From assembly GCF_004634195.1 (NCBI RefSeq), contig NZ_SKBP01000001.1, forward strand, positions 186,001 through 250,000: a stretch of DNA of 64,000 bases, read 5' to 3'. The translations under genes and the position numbers were made by a program. The DNA is from Flavobacterium salilacus subsp. salilacus (GTDB lineage: Bacteria > Bacteroidota > Bacteroidia > Flavobacteriales > Flavobacteriaceae). The stretch's first letter is position 1; the number at the start of each line of letters is the position of its first letter. Shown here piece by piece: positions 1 to 8,898 of the stretch. The notes under the pieces were generated by a model. That model was not told the origin of the DNA. It searched no databases and saw only the letters and a program-made list of their open reading frames with translations.

Positions 1-860
1 TTCTACTTGGAAAGAAACCCTGTTAGAAACTTCATTATAGGAATCATCTGTAAATATTACTATGAAGTACCCCCCTACTTCAGTTGGTAGGTTTTCATCA
101 GGTATAATTTTACTACCCTCCGGCTGCCCGTCAAAATAAGTGTAACTTACTAATTCATCTTCATTAGGGTCATCACCTTCATTATATATACCTATCCAGT
201 CTTTTATAATACCCGGAGCATCTGTCCATGTAGCAATTATATTTTCGTTAAGGTTATAAATCGTTTTGTTTATAGCCAGTTGTGTTATTTGGCTACCTAC
301 CTGAAAAAATACTCGCTCACCTATACTTTGGTAGCCGTCTTCTAAGAAATATTCAACAAAGTAATAACCATCTGCCAAACCTTCAAACGTAAACTCACCA
401 CTTGGCGTTGTAACATAACTCCATTGTACAGAGGCTGGTCCACCAGGAGTCTGCCCCACTTTATATATACCTATCCAGTCATTAGTAAGGTTAGGTCCGT
501 TTTCATAACTAACAATTACATCACTACCCGACTCATACGTACTTTGATTTGTAGTTACCTCAACAAAAGGACCTACATAAAAAGCCTGTCTGTCAACTAT
601 CTCGGTATAACTGTCATTTTCAAAAAGAGTGGCATAATACATACCATAATCTGTAAGACCGCTAAATACTATATTACCACTTACCTGACCGTTAGTATAA
701 GCCCAGTCCTGAGAAGGGCTTCCGCCACCCGGAGTTTGCTCATCTTTATATAATGCAACCCAGTCAGTAGCATTACCCGGAGTATCAGAGAAAGACACTG
801 TTATAGGGGTATTAGGCTGGTATGCTATAGTATCGAGCTGTATTTGTGTATTAGCATAAG
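1..860 (-). repeat. Three in-frame tandem protein-domain repeats (DWIGIY type)
   Basis: Asp-Trp codons (ccagtc on the plus strand) recur at 760-765, 475-480 and 196-201, spacings of 285 and 279 bp (95 and 93 codons). Each repeat contains D-W-[VI]-[AG]-[LI]-Y, followed by an acidic/Gly-Pro stretch, a short Gly-Tyr-Tyr segment, and ends in R-x-x-F-x-V-G. The repeats have diverged in DNA but not in pattern, so they are protein repeats and not recent duplications. They are probably Ig-like beta-sandwiches used for binding or spacing. Confidence 0.7.
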
Positions 861-2469
861 TACTATTAATAATATTAAATGATTTTGTATCACTCCATGG
901 CGACCAGCTAAGATTCTGATCTCTGTGACGTACTTTTACAAAATATTGTCCATTAGGCACTTCATTCTCAGCAAGTGTAAGTTTTGTAATATCCACATTC
1001 AGATTAACGTTGGCAGATGTATCTACCTGAGTACCCACAGGACCATATAGGTCTTCAAAATCACGGTAAACGTCTTTTTCTATAATGTCAAAGTCAGCAT
1101 TTTTACCAATCATAAACTGGGTACTGTTAAGCAATTCCTCTGATGTAGTGGTATAATCAGAACTTTCTATAACAAGCGGAAGTTCTACATCGCCCCCATC
1201 AAACTCATTTGTAATTTCAGGCTGTGCAGGAGCTTCAATACCTTTATAATGGTGGAATTCGTCCATCAGCTCATTATCTTTCCACTGATAAACACTTCCT
1301 ATAGAATAAGACTCTACATCAAATGTATTGTTGTTTACATCTACATCAATAATTTGATACATCCAGTTAGAAATTGTTTTCTGTACATCTTCATAATTTT
1401 CTTCGGCAGCCATACCCCAGTACTGATCCCAAGCTACACCACCTGATATTATTTGGTAGGTTGGTGTGTCTTTAAGTTGTCCTCTGTGATATAAGTGGTG
1501 GTGCGCCCCTATATGAAGAATATGTTTTGGCGAAGTAACTAACACAGGCATTACCGTGTTGCGTACCCATTGCGAAATATCGCCTATATACTGCTCTGCC
1601 TGGTAAGGTCTGTGTCCCAATGATACTATCCACTCTACTGTATCATCATTATTAGCAGCTACCAATACTTGGTTTACCCAGTTTAGCTGTTGTGCTCCTG
1701 TATGCTCGGTATCAAGTGCTATAAAAAGCACATTACCTACTTGGTTAGCATAGTAATTTTCTGTTCCCGAAGATATACCCTGATATGACATCTCATCAAG
1801 TATGTAGTGGTCATAATAAGCCTGCATTGCCAGTGTACCATACGTTTCATGATTACCTACAAGTGTTTGTATAGGCAGGTATCCTGAAAGAGCTTTGTTT
1901 TTCTTGAAGTGTACATTTTCGTAATGATCCAGTGTACCTACGTCAACTTGGTCACCCACCATAACTGTCATAGCTATGTTGTCGGCAGGATCAAGACTTG
2001 TTCCCCATTTTTGTCCGATTTTACGCTTTGCAGCACTAACAAGCGAATCAAATCGAGGTACATTACGCATTTGATTATCACCCAATATCAGAAAACGAAG
2101 ATGACCATCGACCGTAGCAGCTTCTCCTGCCAAAGGCATTGTTTTAAAAGAATAAACATCAGAAGTTATAGCTCCAGTCTTTATTCTGTAATAATACTTG
2201 GTGTTTGGGGTTAAACCTTCAACTTTTACCGTATGGTAAAAATAGTTAGCAGCATACCCTGTGTCAGAAAAAACCTCTGTAGAACCATTAACGATGTTAG
2301 TAAGAGCATCAGGAGTAGTACCGTACTCTACTATAGATTCGGTATTACTCTCTGTTTTCCAGTTTACATAAATTGAATTGGAAGTGGGTGCCTGTAAGTA
2401 CGGGTAAATTGTTTGCGCTTTTAAGAACAGGAAGCTTAAAAGCATTACCATTAGGTAAACTTTTTTCAT
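1..2469 (-). CDS. Secreted purple-acid-phosphatase-like metallophosphoesterase, 3' end outside window
   Basis: The frame is open from ATG at 2469 to base 1, so at least 823 residues are present and the C-terminus is missing. It starts with a signal peptide (MKKVYLMVMLLSFLFLKAQ). Next comes a fibronectin-like domain of the kind that precedes purple acid phosphatases, then a calcineurin-like phosphoesterase domain. The metal motifs are readable: GDNQ, GDQVD, GNHE, GHRPY and GAHHHLYH. The substrate is not predictable; a phosphomonoester is likely. After the catalytic part there are three tandem beta-rich repeats of about 94 residues, each with a DW(I/V)(G/A)(I/L)Y core (see the repeat entry). 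A T9SS sorting domain may lie beyond the edge, but that cannot be seen. A TAATTTTG -7 box lies 38 bp upstream. The catalytic family is clear; the role is not. Confidence 0.88.
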   Translation of the reverse strand, partial: MKKVYLMVMLLSFLFLKAQTIYPYLQAPTSNSIYVNWKTESNTESIVEYGTTPDALTNIVNGSTEVFSDTGYAANYFYHTVKVEGLTPNTKYYYRIKTGAITSDVYSFKTMPLAGEAATVDGHLRFLILGDNQMRNVPRFDSLVSAAKRKIGQKWGTSLDPADNIAMTVMVGDQVDVGTLDHYENVHFKKNKALSGYLPIQTLVGNHETYGTLAMQAYYDHYILDEMSYQGISSGTENYYANQVGNVLFIALDTEHTGAQQLNWVNQVLVAANNDDTVEWIVSLGHRPYQAEQYIGDISQWVRNTVMPVLVTSPKHILHIGAHHHLYHRGQLKDTPTYQIISGGVAWDQYWGMAAEENYEDVQKTISNWMYQIIDVDVNNNTFDVESYSIGSVYQWKDNELMDEFHHYKGIEAPAQPEITNEFDGGDVELPLVIESSDYTTTSEELLNSTQFMIGKNADFDIIEKDVYRDFEDLYGPVGTQVDTSANVNLNVDITKLTLAENEVPNGQYFVKVRHRDQNLSWSPWSDTKSFNIINSTYANTQIQLDTIAYQPNTPITVSFSDTPGNATDWVALYKDEQTPGGGSPSQDWAYTNGQVSGNIVFSGLTDYGMYYATLFENDSYTEIVDRQAFYVGPFVEVTTNQSTYESGSDVIVSYENGPNLTNDWIGIYKVGQTPGGPASVQWSYVTTPSGEFTFEGLADGYYFVEYFLEDGYQSIGERVFFQVGSQITQLAINKTIYNLNENIIATWTDAPGIIKDWIGIYNEGDDPNEDELVSYTYFDGQPEGSKIIPDENLPTEVGGYFIVIFTDDSYNEVSNRVSFQVE

Positions 2470-2506
2470 GATGTGTGTGTTGTAAATTAGTTTAGGAAAT
2501 AATGGG

Positions 2507-2514
2507 CAAAATTA
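2507..2514 (-). promoter_or_regulatory. -7 promoter box of the phosphoesterase gene
   Basis: Reads TAATTTTG on the minus strand, matching the Bacteroidota -7 consensus TAnnTTTG. It lies 38 bp upstream of the ATG at 2469. No well-spaced -33 TTG is obvious; the nearest TTG is about 14 bp upstream. Confidence 0.5.
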
Positions 2515-2686
2515 GCCTTGTAGTTCAACAAAAGGGTTAGATAATTTTAAAGAAAAGGTAACTATAGCACTATCTAAAGGTTAACTACATTAGCTTTTAT
2601 TTAAATGTATCCTGAACTATTGTATATCTTAATTTAATACACTATCCTTTTGTCGATAGCAGTATTATTACCACAATAGAAGTTAC

Positions 2687-2694
2687 TATATTTG
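2687..2694 (+). promoter_or_regulatory. -7 promoter box of rlmB
   Basis: TATATTTG fits the TAnnTTTG consensus and ends only four bases before the rlmB ATG. Transcription from it would give a leaderless or almost leaderless mRNA. No good -33 TTG is visible at the usual spacing. Confidence 0.5.
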
Positions 2695-2698
2695 CCGT

Positions 2699-3433
2699 AT
2701 GGAAAAAGAGCATCAGATATTCGGGATAAGAGCCATTATAGAGGCAATACAGGCAGGCAAGGAAATAGATAAAGTGTTTATACAAAAAGAAGCTCAGGGC
2801 GACCTGATGCGTGACCTTATGAAAGTAATGAAACGCAACAGCATTAACTTTAGCTATGTACCTGTAGAAAAATTGAACCGACTGACCCCTAATAACCATC
2901 AGGGTGCAGTGGCAACCATTGCCCCAATTAAGTTCCATAATCTTGAGGTGCTTGTAGAGCAGGTTATGGAAAGTGGTAAAACTCCCCTATTCCTGATATT
3001 GGATCAGCTATCCGATGCGCGCAACTTTGGTGCAATAATCCGTACGGCTGAGTGTACCGGTGTAGATGGTATTATTATTCAAAAACAAGGCTCTGCACCC
3101 GTAAACGGCGATACCGTAAAAACATCGGCAGGAGCCGTATTTAATGTACCCATTTGTAAAGTAGAACACATTAAAGATGCTATTTTCCATTTGCAAGGCT
3201 CGGGTATAAAAACCATTGCCGCTACCGAAAAAACGGAAGATACCATTTATGATATCTCCTTTAAAGAGCCATTGGCAATCATTATGGGTTCGGAAGACAG
3301 GGGTATTAACCCATCGGTACTAAAAATAGTAGATGAAAAAGCAAAGCTGCCCATGTTTGGTACAATACAATCGTTAAATGTATCGGTTGCATGCGGTGCT
3401 TTTTTATATGAAGCTGTACGACAACGAATATAG
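2699..3433 (+). CDS. rlmB: 23S rRNA (guanosine-2'-O)-methyltransferase RlmB (TrmH/SpoU family)
   Basis: This 244-residue protein is the usual length for RlmB, which methylates the 2'-O of a conserved guanosine in the peptidyl-transferase region of 23S rRNA using SAM. An N-terminal substrate-binding domain (about residues 1-75) precedes the SPOUT knot. The three SpoU motifs are present: NFGAIIRTAE (109-118), IMGSEDRGI (195-203) and LNVSVACGA (226-234). The Asn and Arg of motif 1 and the Glu of motif 2 are intact. The start at 2699 sits four bases after a -7 box. The gene converges on the rhomboid gene with an 11-bp gap holding no visible hairpin. A TrmH-type tRNA methylase is the alternative, but the N-terminal domain favours RlmB. 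Confidence 0.93.
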   Translation: MEKEHQIFGIRAIIEAIQAGKEIDKVFIQKEAQGDLMRDLMKVMKRNSINFSYVPVEKLNRLTPNNHQGAVATIAPIKFHNLEVLVEQVMESGKTPLFLILDQLSDARNFGAIIRTAECTGVDGIIIQKQGSAPVNGDTVKTSAGAVFNVPICKVEHIKDAIFHLQGSGIKTIAATEKTEDTIYDISFKEPLAIIMGSEDRGINPSVLKIVDEKAKLPMFGTIQSLNVSVACGAFLYEAVRQRI

Positions 3434-3444
3434 ATTTTAGAATA

Positions 3445-4248
3445 TTAGATTTTTAGATTATCAGTCTCCTCATCATTATCTTCTTCGGTTGCTTTGGTAT
3501 AGTTGTACACAATTCTTATTCGAGGCATAGTAGCTGAAACAGGCTGCACTGTTTCTTCTTCCTCTAACTCAGGTTCAGGTTTTGGCGGATTTATAAAATT
3601 ACCGTTTTCATCAAACCGCTTCATAAAAGCATCCTCATCAGGATTAAAGTCCGGTCTTTGCCAATCATATACTATCGGTTTTTGGTAATCGGGAGCATCA
3701 TATAATCGTGAGAAAACCACTCCTGTAATGAGCCCTGCCAAATGCCCTTCCCATGATATGCCTTTATCTACATCAGGAAAAACATACCATATCATACCGC
3801 CATACAGCATTATTATAGTGAGCGATAATGCTACCAATCGGTAGTAACCTGTTTGTATCCCTTTAAAAAACATAAAACTTACCAGTACATATATCAGCCC
3901 ACTCGCTCCTATATGGTAAGACTCCCGCCCTATAAGCCAGGTAATAAACCCTGATAACAAAATACCATACCCAATAACCTGCAAGGCGTGTTTCCTGTAA
4001 AAAAAGCGTAATGCAGCAATGAGTACTAATAATGGTATCGAGTTATTATAAAGATGCTCAAGACTACCGTGTATAAACGGGCTGAACAGGATTCCCCTAA
4101 GCCCTTTTAAGGTGCGTGGGTAAACACCGTACTGCGCAAAGTTTACGGGAAATTTTATATCGATCCAGTATAGCAACCACAACAACACTACAAAATAGAG
4201 TGACCAAGCTACTACAGAGGGAGAAAATTTAAAGCGATTATCATTCAC
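3445..4248 (-). CDS. Rhomboid-family intramembrane serine protease
   Basis: The protein has 267 residues with about six hydrophobic helices in the first 185. The rhomboid signature is complete: HGSLEHLYNN (60-69) in the second segment, the nucleophile Ser116 in GASG (114-117), and the general-base His169 in EGHLAGL. Rhomboids cleave transmembrane substrates within the cytoplasmic membrane. The C-terminal 80 residues form a hydrophilic cytoplasmic tail, rich in Pro/Glu then Asp/Glu, beyond the catalytic fold. The gene is transcribed toward rlmB and divergently from rarA. A TACATTTG box sits 16 bp upstream of the ATG. The substrate is unknown. Confidence 0.92.
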   Translation of the reverse strand: MNDNRFKFSPSVVAWSLYFVVLLWLLYWIDIKFPVNFAQYGVYPRTLKGLRGILFSPFIHGSLEHLYNNSIPLLVLIAALRFFYRKHALQVIGYGILLSGFITWLIGRESYHIGASGLIYVLVSFMFFKGIQTGYYRLVALSLTIIMLYGGMIWYVFPDVDKGISWEGHLAGLITGVVFSRLYDAPDYQKPIVYDWQRPDFNPDEDAFMKRFDENGNFINPPKPEPELEEEETVQPVSATMPRIRIVYNYTKATEEDNDEETDNLKI

Positions 4249-4263
4249 GGCAAAAGGTTATAT

Positions 4264-4271
4264 CAAATGTA
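4264..4271 (-). promoter_or_regulatory. -7 box of the rhomboid gene
   Basis: TACATTTG on the minus strand matches TAnnTTTG. A TTG (minus strand, 4298-4296) lies 24 bp upstream, slightly longer than the usual -33 to -7 spacing. Confidence 0.5.
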
Positions 4272-4341
4272 GTAATAGCTTGTCAAGAATTTAACCAATT
4301 TTTATATCGTGCAATTTTGTCATAATGATTAATTTTACATT

Positions 4342-5619
4342 ATGGAAGCACCTTTGGCAGAACGCATACGTCCGCAACATTTATCAGAATATATTAGTCA
4401 GCAACACTTGGTAGGACCGCAAGGTTCGTTAACCCACCAAATTGCAAAAGGCATTATCCCCTCGTTATTGCTGTGGGGACCTCCCGGTACCGGAAAAACC
4501 ACTCTTGCCCAAATTATGGCGCAGGAGTCGAAACGACCGTTTTATGTACTGAGTGCTATAAATTCAGGGGTAAAAGAAGTGCGTGAAGTTATAGAAAAGG
4601 CAAAGCAAAGTGGCGGACTATTTACAGCTAAAAACCCTATCCTTTTTATCGATGAGATTCATCGTTTCAGCAAATCGCAACAGGATTCATTACTTGCTGC
4701 TGTTGAAAAAGGCTGGGTAACGCTGATAGGCGCTACTACCGAAAATCCGAGTTTTGAAGTTATCCCTGCTTTATTGTCAAGATGTCAGGTATATGTGCTA
4801 AATCCGTTTTCGCGCGAAGATCTTGAAGCACTATTACACCGTGCTATGGAAAAAGATGAAATACTGAAACATAAAAATATTAATCTTAAAGAAACTGAGG
4901 CCTTACTGCGGCTATCGGGTGGCGACGGCAGGAAATTGCTCAATATTTTTGAGCTGGTTATCAATGCTACCGATGGCGATACTATTGAAATTACCAATGA
5001 CAGGGTGATGCAACTGGCGCAAAAAAACACGGTACTGTATGACAAAACAGGAGAGCAGCATTATGATATTATTTCGGCTTTTATAAAATCGATGCGGGGC
5101 AGCGACCCTAACGGGGCGGTGTATTGGCTGGCACGCATGATAGAGGGCGGTGAAGACTTAAAGTTTATAGCCCGCCGTATGCTGATACTGGCAAGTGAAG
5201 ATATCGGCAATGCTAACCCAACAGCGCTGATTATGGCTAACAATGCTTTTCAGGCAGTAGCAACTATCGGTTACCCTGAATCGCGCATTATACTGAGCCA
5301 GTGTGCAGTATATCTTGCCACTTCGCCAAAAAGTAATGCAAGCTACATGGCTATAAACAAAGCGCAGCAAATGGTAAAACAAACGGGCGACCTGCCTATA
5401 CCGTTACACCTGCGTAATGCACCTACTAAGTTGATGAAGGAGTTAGGTTATGGCGAGGATTATAAATACTCACATGATTATGCTAATAACTTTGCCGAGC
5501 AGGAATTTTTACCGGATGAGATAAGCAATACTAAGTTTTATGACCCGGGTAATAACAGCAGAGAAAACAGCACTCGCGATTTCCTGAAAAACAGGTGGAA
5601 AGATAAGTATGGGTATTAA
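4342..5619 (+). CDS. rarA: Replication-associated recombination protein A (RarA/MgsA AAA ATPase)
   Basis: The protein has 425 residues, typical of RarA, which is related to the clamp-loader ATPase and to eukaryotic WRNIP1 and acts at stalled replication forks. Walker A is GPPGTGKTT (46-54), Walker B is LFIDEIHRF, and sensor 1 and the arginine finger follow ([14 protein letters not shown]). The C-terminal MgsA/cluster-association domains ([21 protein letters not shown] region) are complete. It is divergent from the rhomboid gene. At its 3' end it converges on an exported protein gene, with a palindromic element (5626-5654) between them. No oddities are seen. Confidence 0.95.
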   Translation: MEAPLAERIRPQHLSEYISQQHLVGPQGSLTHQIAKGIIPSLLLWGPPGTGKTTLAQIMAQESKRPFYVLSAINSGVKEVREVIEKAKQSGGLFTAKNPILFIDEIHRFSKSQQDSLLAAVEKGWVTLIGATTENPSFEVIPALLSRCQVYVLNPFSREDLEALLHRAMEKDEILKHKNINLKETEALLRLSGGDGRKLLNIFELVINATDGDTIEITNDRVMQLAQKNTVLYDKTGEQHYDIISAFIKSMRGSDPNGAVYWLARMIEGGEDLKFIARRMLILASEDIGNANPTALIMANNAFQAVATIGYPESRIILSQCAVYLATSPKSNASYMAINKAQQMVKQTGDLPIPLHLRNAPTKLMKELGYGEDYKYSHDYANNFAEQEFLPDEISNTKFYDPGNNSRENSTRDFLKNRWKDKYGY

Positions 5620-5625
5620 AAGGTG

Positions 5626-5654
5626 CTTAGACTCTTAGTAACTAAGAACCTAAG
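5626..5654. repeat. Intergenic palindrome of the CTTAG type between convergent genes
   Basis: CTTAGACTCTTAGT, one base, then ACTAAGAACCTAAG: 14-bp arms with 12 of 14 positions complementary. It fills the 42-bp gap between the ends of rarA and the opposing gene. There is no U-tract, so it is not a classical terminator, although it could block transcription from both sides. It looks like a small dispersed palindrome, but no second copy was found here. Confidence 0.6.
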
Positions 5655-5661
5655 TGGCTCT

Positions 5662-6396
5662 TTAGAATTTTATATTCAGTTTTTCTATTACCAATTCTTC
5701 TTTTTGATAATACTGAAAAAACCAATTGCCGTCGTCTTTTAAAACAATACCGTTTTTGCCTTCGGCTGTGGCAATGTAGGAATCAGGCTGTGAGGTTTTG
5801 TATATTTTCAGTACTACTTTTGGGGCACTATCTACCAACTGATAGCCATTGGTAATGGGCTGGGCGAAAAGAGTTGATGCATCATTGCCGCTATCTGTTT
5901 TCGCTTCTACAAATCTTACTGTCGGCTCTTTGGGTTTAGTAACAGATGTGGTAGGTTTGGCATTCTCATTATAATCATATTGCATGGTATCGAGTGAGCG
6001 CGATGCTTCGCGCAATGCCTCGTAGTAAGCGTTTTTCAAAGCTTTCTCTTTACTCTCGCCTTTTATTGAAGTAAATAAGGTTTTACCCCAACAATCATTA
6101 ATAGTAATAGTCAATCCGGTTTTAAACATGCTCGAATCTTCTGTTATGTCAGCATATAATGCCTTGCATCTATCAAAAGCCAGCTCATCGGGCATTTTAT
6201 CTTTAGCATAAAACACGGTAAAGCCGTATTTCTCAAAAAGCATTTTGGTAAGCTCATTCAGGTTATACTCGCCACTCTTTTTTTGAAATTCAAACCTTTC
6301 GGGTACAATCAAATATTTGTAATCACTTATATCCTTATTTTGTGAAAAAGCTGAAAATGTCAGTAAAAAAGAAAGCAGTACTATAATTTTTCTCAT
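5662..6396 (-). CDS. Exported protein of unknown function
   Basis: The family was not recognised. The 244-residue product begins with a clear Sec signal peptide (MRKIIVLLSFLLTFSAFSQ), so it is periplasmic or surface-bound. The mature part has a mixed alpha/beta look. Its N-terminal half (YKYLIVPERFEFQK, then NELTKMLFEKYGFTVFY) resembles the small exported domains of Bacteroidota proteins that sense or bind at the envelope. A proline/threonine-rich linker near residue 155 separates a C-terminal beta-rich segment ending in basic and acidic strands. It is the last gene of the minus-strand ABC operon, six bases after yjjG, so it is probably co-transcribed. No catalytic motif is visible. Confidence 0.75.
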   Translation of the reverse strand: MRKIIVLLSFLLTFSAFSQNKDISDYKYLIVPERFEFQKKSGEYNLNELTKMLFEKYGFTVFYAKDKMPDELAFDRCKALYADITEDSSMFKTGLTITINDCWGKTLFTSIKGESKEKALKNAYYEALREASRSLDTMQYDYNENAKPTTSVTKPKEPTVRFVEAKTDSGNDASTLFAQPITNGYQLVDSAPKVVLKIYKTSQPDSYIATAEGKNGIVLKDDGNWFFQYYQKEELVIEKLNIKF

Positions 6397-6402
6397 AAGT
6401 GA

Positions 6403-7092
6403 TTACAATAAATTTTTAAGATCCAGTAAATGATTGATCTGTTTGATAGAGGTATGCGTTTGTTTATTAAATTCGTTAAAATAGATAGCGTCAAGCCCAT
6501 AATCCAAAGCTCCCTGTACATCCGCCTCTATACAGTCGCCTATCATTATACTGGTGTGTTTCTCAGCTTTTGCAGCTCTTAAAGCATACTCATATATAGC
6601 GGGATTGGGCTTTTTACACCCTGCAAGTTCCGAATTAGTTACTGTTTCGAAATAGTGATGAATATTTGAGTTTTTAAGTTTGCCATTTTGCACCTCGTGG
6701 AAACCGTTGGTAATAATGTGCAGACTATATTTTGGTTTTAAATATTCTAAAACTTCAACAGCTCCTTCATATAAATAATTGTATGTGGGAAGATATTTTA
6801 TATAATCATCCGAGAGCAGGTTAATCATATCATCTTCGATAACAAAACCCAGAATATCAAACGCTTCTTTAAATCGCTGATAGCGCAGTTCCTGTTGGGT
6901 AATTTTGCCGTCGCGATACAGTTTCCAATATTTAAGATTTATAGGAACATATTGTGCTATAAACTCTGAAATCTCAACACCAATGTTGTGCTTAACCAAT
7001 ATCGTTTCAAATGTAAATGCTGAATTTTTCTCAAAATCCCACAGCGTATGGTCGAGGTCAAAAAAGACTGTCTTCTTGTCGGTTATTCGCAT
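6403..7092 (-). CDS. yjjG: YjjG-family noncanonical pyrimidine nucleotidase (HAD hydrolase)
   Basis: The protein has 229 residues with the HAD motifs in order: FFDLDHTLWDF with nucleophile Asp12 and acid Asp14, HIITNGF (motif II), the lysine of CKKPNPAIY (motif III) and MIGDCIEADVQGA (motif IV). LWDF after motif I and the NGF/KKPNPxIF pattern are typical of YjjG. That enzyme dephosphorylates nucleoside monophosphates, notably non-canonical pyrimidines, for housecleaning. Its ATG overlaps the stop of the upstream DUF3299-like gene by one base (TAATG), indicating translational coupling within the ABC operon, although its job looks unrelated to transport. Confidence 0.9.
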   Translation of the reverse strand: MRITDKKTVFFDLDHTLWDFEKNSAFTFETILVKHNIGVEISEFIAQYVPINLKYWKLYRDGKITQQELRYQRFKEAFDILGFVIEDDMINLLSDDYIKYLPTYNYLYEGAVEVLEYLKPKYSLHIITNGFHEVQNGKLKNSNIHHYFETVTNSELAGCKKPNPAIYEYALRAAKAEKHTSIMIGDCIEADVQGALDYGLDAIYFNEFNKQTHTSIKQINHLLDLKNLL

Positions 7093-7598
7093 TACTTCCC
7101 TTTTACAATAACAGCATTTTCTATATGATAAATCCAGTCGTCAACATCCGAATCGTTATAACGAAAAGTACCCTGTAAGGTTACATACTGATCTGTTTTC
7201 AGTCGAATTGACGGGTCTTTAAATTTTATTCCCATAATCGTTTCCGGTCCTGCCTGTCCGCAAAAAAAGCAGGATGCAAAAACATTTTTACTCAAAGCAT
7301 AGTTTTTATTATCAATAGGTATAATAAAACCGCTCATTACTATGGGTTCCTTATTTTTGGCTTTCAGTGTTGTATTTACCACCGGGTACATTACCCCTTC
7401 AGGATAATCATCGCTCGGTTTTTTTATATACTTAATCTCTCCCAACAACTTCCAACTTAGCGTATCAGCAAAAGTGCTGTAATTAAAAGCCTCGTTGTCA
7501 AAAATATGTCCACCGTATATCGCAGACGGGGTACTTAAAGCTGTCAGAAAAAATCCGGATGAAATTAATAATGATAAAATGAAAAATGTTTTACGCAT
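7092..7598 (-). CDS. Exported DUF3299-like protein of the ABC operon
   Basis: The protein has 168 residues with an N-terminal hydrophobic signal (MRKTFFILSLLISSGFFLTA). The mature part reads like DUF3299: a DTLSWKLLG segment, then MSGFIIPID, then SCFFCGQAGPE with two closely spaced cysteines, then a beta-rich end. DUF3299 proteins are small periplasmic proteins often found beside MacB/LolE-like ABC transporters, and in some Proteobacteria in zinc-regulated loci. The Cys pair and the His-rich loop in the adjacent permease fit a metal-related role; this is an inference. It overlaps the permease gene by eight bases and the yjjG start by one base. The family assignment is by motif only. Confidence 0.7.
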   Translation of the reverse strand: MRKTFFILSLLISSGFFLTALSTPSAIYGGHIFDNEAFNYSTFADTLSWKLLGEIKYIKKPSDDYPEGVMYPVVNTTLKAKNKEPIVMSGFIIPIDNKNYALSKNVFASCFFCGQAGPETIMGIKFKDPSIRLKTDQYVTLQGTFRYNDSDVDDWIYHIENAVIVKGK

Positions 7599-8898
7599 TT
7601 GCCAATGTTTTTGATATGTTTAAACTATATGCTTTTACGGCGGGGATTACGGCTGCCAAAATCCCTACAAAGATAGTGAGCAGAAATAAATATCCCTCTT
7701 TCTCCCAAACAAACTCGAGGGGATTGAACGACATTTTAAATTCCTCTTCCGATGAACCCGAAATTAGCACTAATGCTATTCTCCCAACAATCGTTCCAAA
7801 CAAAAAGCCTGTAATGCATAATAATAAACTTTCTATAAGCACCAATGCCAATAATTGAAAACGGCTTGCACCATTAACGCGCAATAAGGCAAATTCGTAT
7901 TTTCTTTCCTTTAATGTATTGTAAAGCGCGATAAATATACTGATGCCCGAAATTAGCATGATACCATAGGCTAAGTACTGCAATGCCTGTAACCCGATAC
8001 CAAAAAGCCCGAACAATCGGTTTATTTCTTTCCCCGGCGAAGCTGCCTGCATTTTGGTATTCATGGGTATCATAAATTGCCAGGACAAGAGCGCCGGTTT
8101 ATTCTTCATTTTTATCAGTACCGCAGTTATCTCTTTCCCCTCTTCACTTATCTGTATTTCTTCTGTATGGTTGTGGGCTTCCTCATTTTCATGGTCGTGG
8201 TCATGCTCATCATGGTTGTGTACCTCTCCCGCTGCTTCGTGGTGTTCATGTTCATCATGGCTATGCTCCTCTCCTTCTGCATGGTCATGATCGTGCATTG
8301 CCCATACACTTTGTATGTTACAAAGTATAAGATTATCAACAACTTTACCGGTTTCGGCACTAATACCCACCACTTTATAGGCATGGTCTTTATGTACCTC
8401 GCCTTCTTCGCTGTCGCCATGCGACCCAAAAAATGTATCGCCTATTTTAAGCTTCATTTTTTCGGCTACAGCACTCCCTATTACTACTTCAAAATTTGTA
8501 CTGAAAATTTTACCTTGTTGTATTTTAGCGTCATATTTTTTCAGATAATCGGGGGTAGTTCCCACTATACGGAAACCCCTGTAATTATCGCCAAAGGCGA
8601 GTGGTATTGCTGTTTCTACAAACGGATGATCCATCCATTTTTTCGCCTCCGTATAATTGATGTTACCCGTAGGGGCATCTACCTGATAAACGGATGAGAG
8701 TATCAATTGTAACGGACTGCCCTGTGCCCCAAGCACCAAATCGATACCGTCTATATTGCTGTTAAATTTCTTTTCGAATTGGTTTTGTAAAAGTATAAGC
8801 AACGTAATTATAGCCACACTTGCCGTAAGCAATATAATACTAAGCAAGGTATTGAGTGGTTTAAACCAAATGTTTCTCCAAGCTATTTTCGTAATCAT
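7591..8898 (-). CDS. ABC transporter permease (MacB/FtsX type) with a histidine-rich periplasmic loop
   Basis: The 435-residue protein has the MacB/FtsX layout: one N-terminal membrane helix (about 18-40), a large periplasmic domain, then three C-terminal helices (about 300-430) with the FtsX-like ALLRVNGAS region. An insert at roughly residues 200-247 contains about 15 histidines in 44 residues, alternating with Asp and Glu, as in zinc or nickel binding loops. The rest of the periplasmic domain looks ordinary. It overlaps the ATPase gene upstream by 4 bp (ATGA) and the DUF3299-like gene downstream by 8 bp, so the three are translationally coupled. MacB-type systems move substrates within the periplasm or outward; here the substrate or regulator may be a metal or metallo-lipoprotein (inference). 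Confidence 0.88.
   Translation of the reverse strand: MITKIAWRNIWFKPLNTLLSIILLTASVAIITLLILLQNQFEKKFNSNIDGIDLVLGAQGSPLQLILSSVYQVDAPTGNINYTEAKKWMDHPFVETAIPLAFGDNYRGFRIVGTTPDYLKKYDAKIQQGKIFSTNFEVVIGSAVAEKMKLKIGDTFFGSHGDSEEGEVHKDHAYKVVGISAETGKVVDNLILCNIQSVWAMHDHDHAEGEEHSHDEHEHHEAAGEVHNHDEHDHDHENEEAHNHTEEIQISEEGKEITAVLIKMKNKPALLSWQFMIPMNTKMQAASPGKEINRLFGLFGIGLQALQYLAYGIMLISGISIFIALYNTLKERKYEFALLRVNGASRFQLLALVLIESLLLCITGFLFGTIVGRIALVLISGSSEEEFKMSFNPLEFVWEKEGYLFLLTIFVGILAAVIPAVKAYSLNISKTLANA

Noticed and set aside
3434..3465. AT-rich repeats (TTAGATTTTTAGATT) between rlmB and the rhomboid gene
   Set aside because: Short, low-complexity and without pairing arms; probably ordinary intergenic DNA.
8148..8430. 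Reading frames on both strands over the His-rich loop that give Met/Thr/Cys/Ser-rich peptides
   Set aside because: They are shadows of the His/Asp/Glu codon repeats of the permease. They have no start signals and overlap a well-conserved gene.
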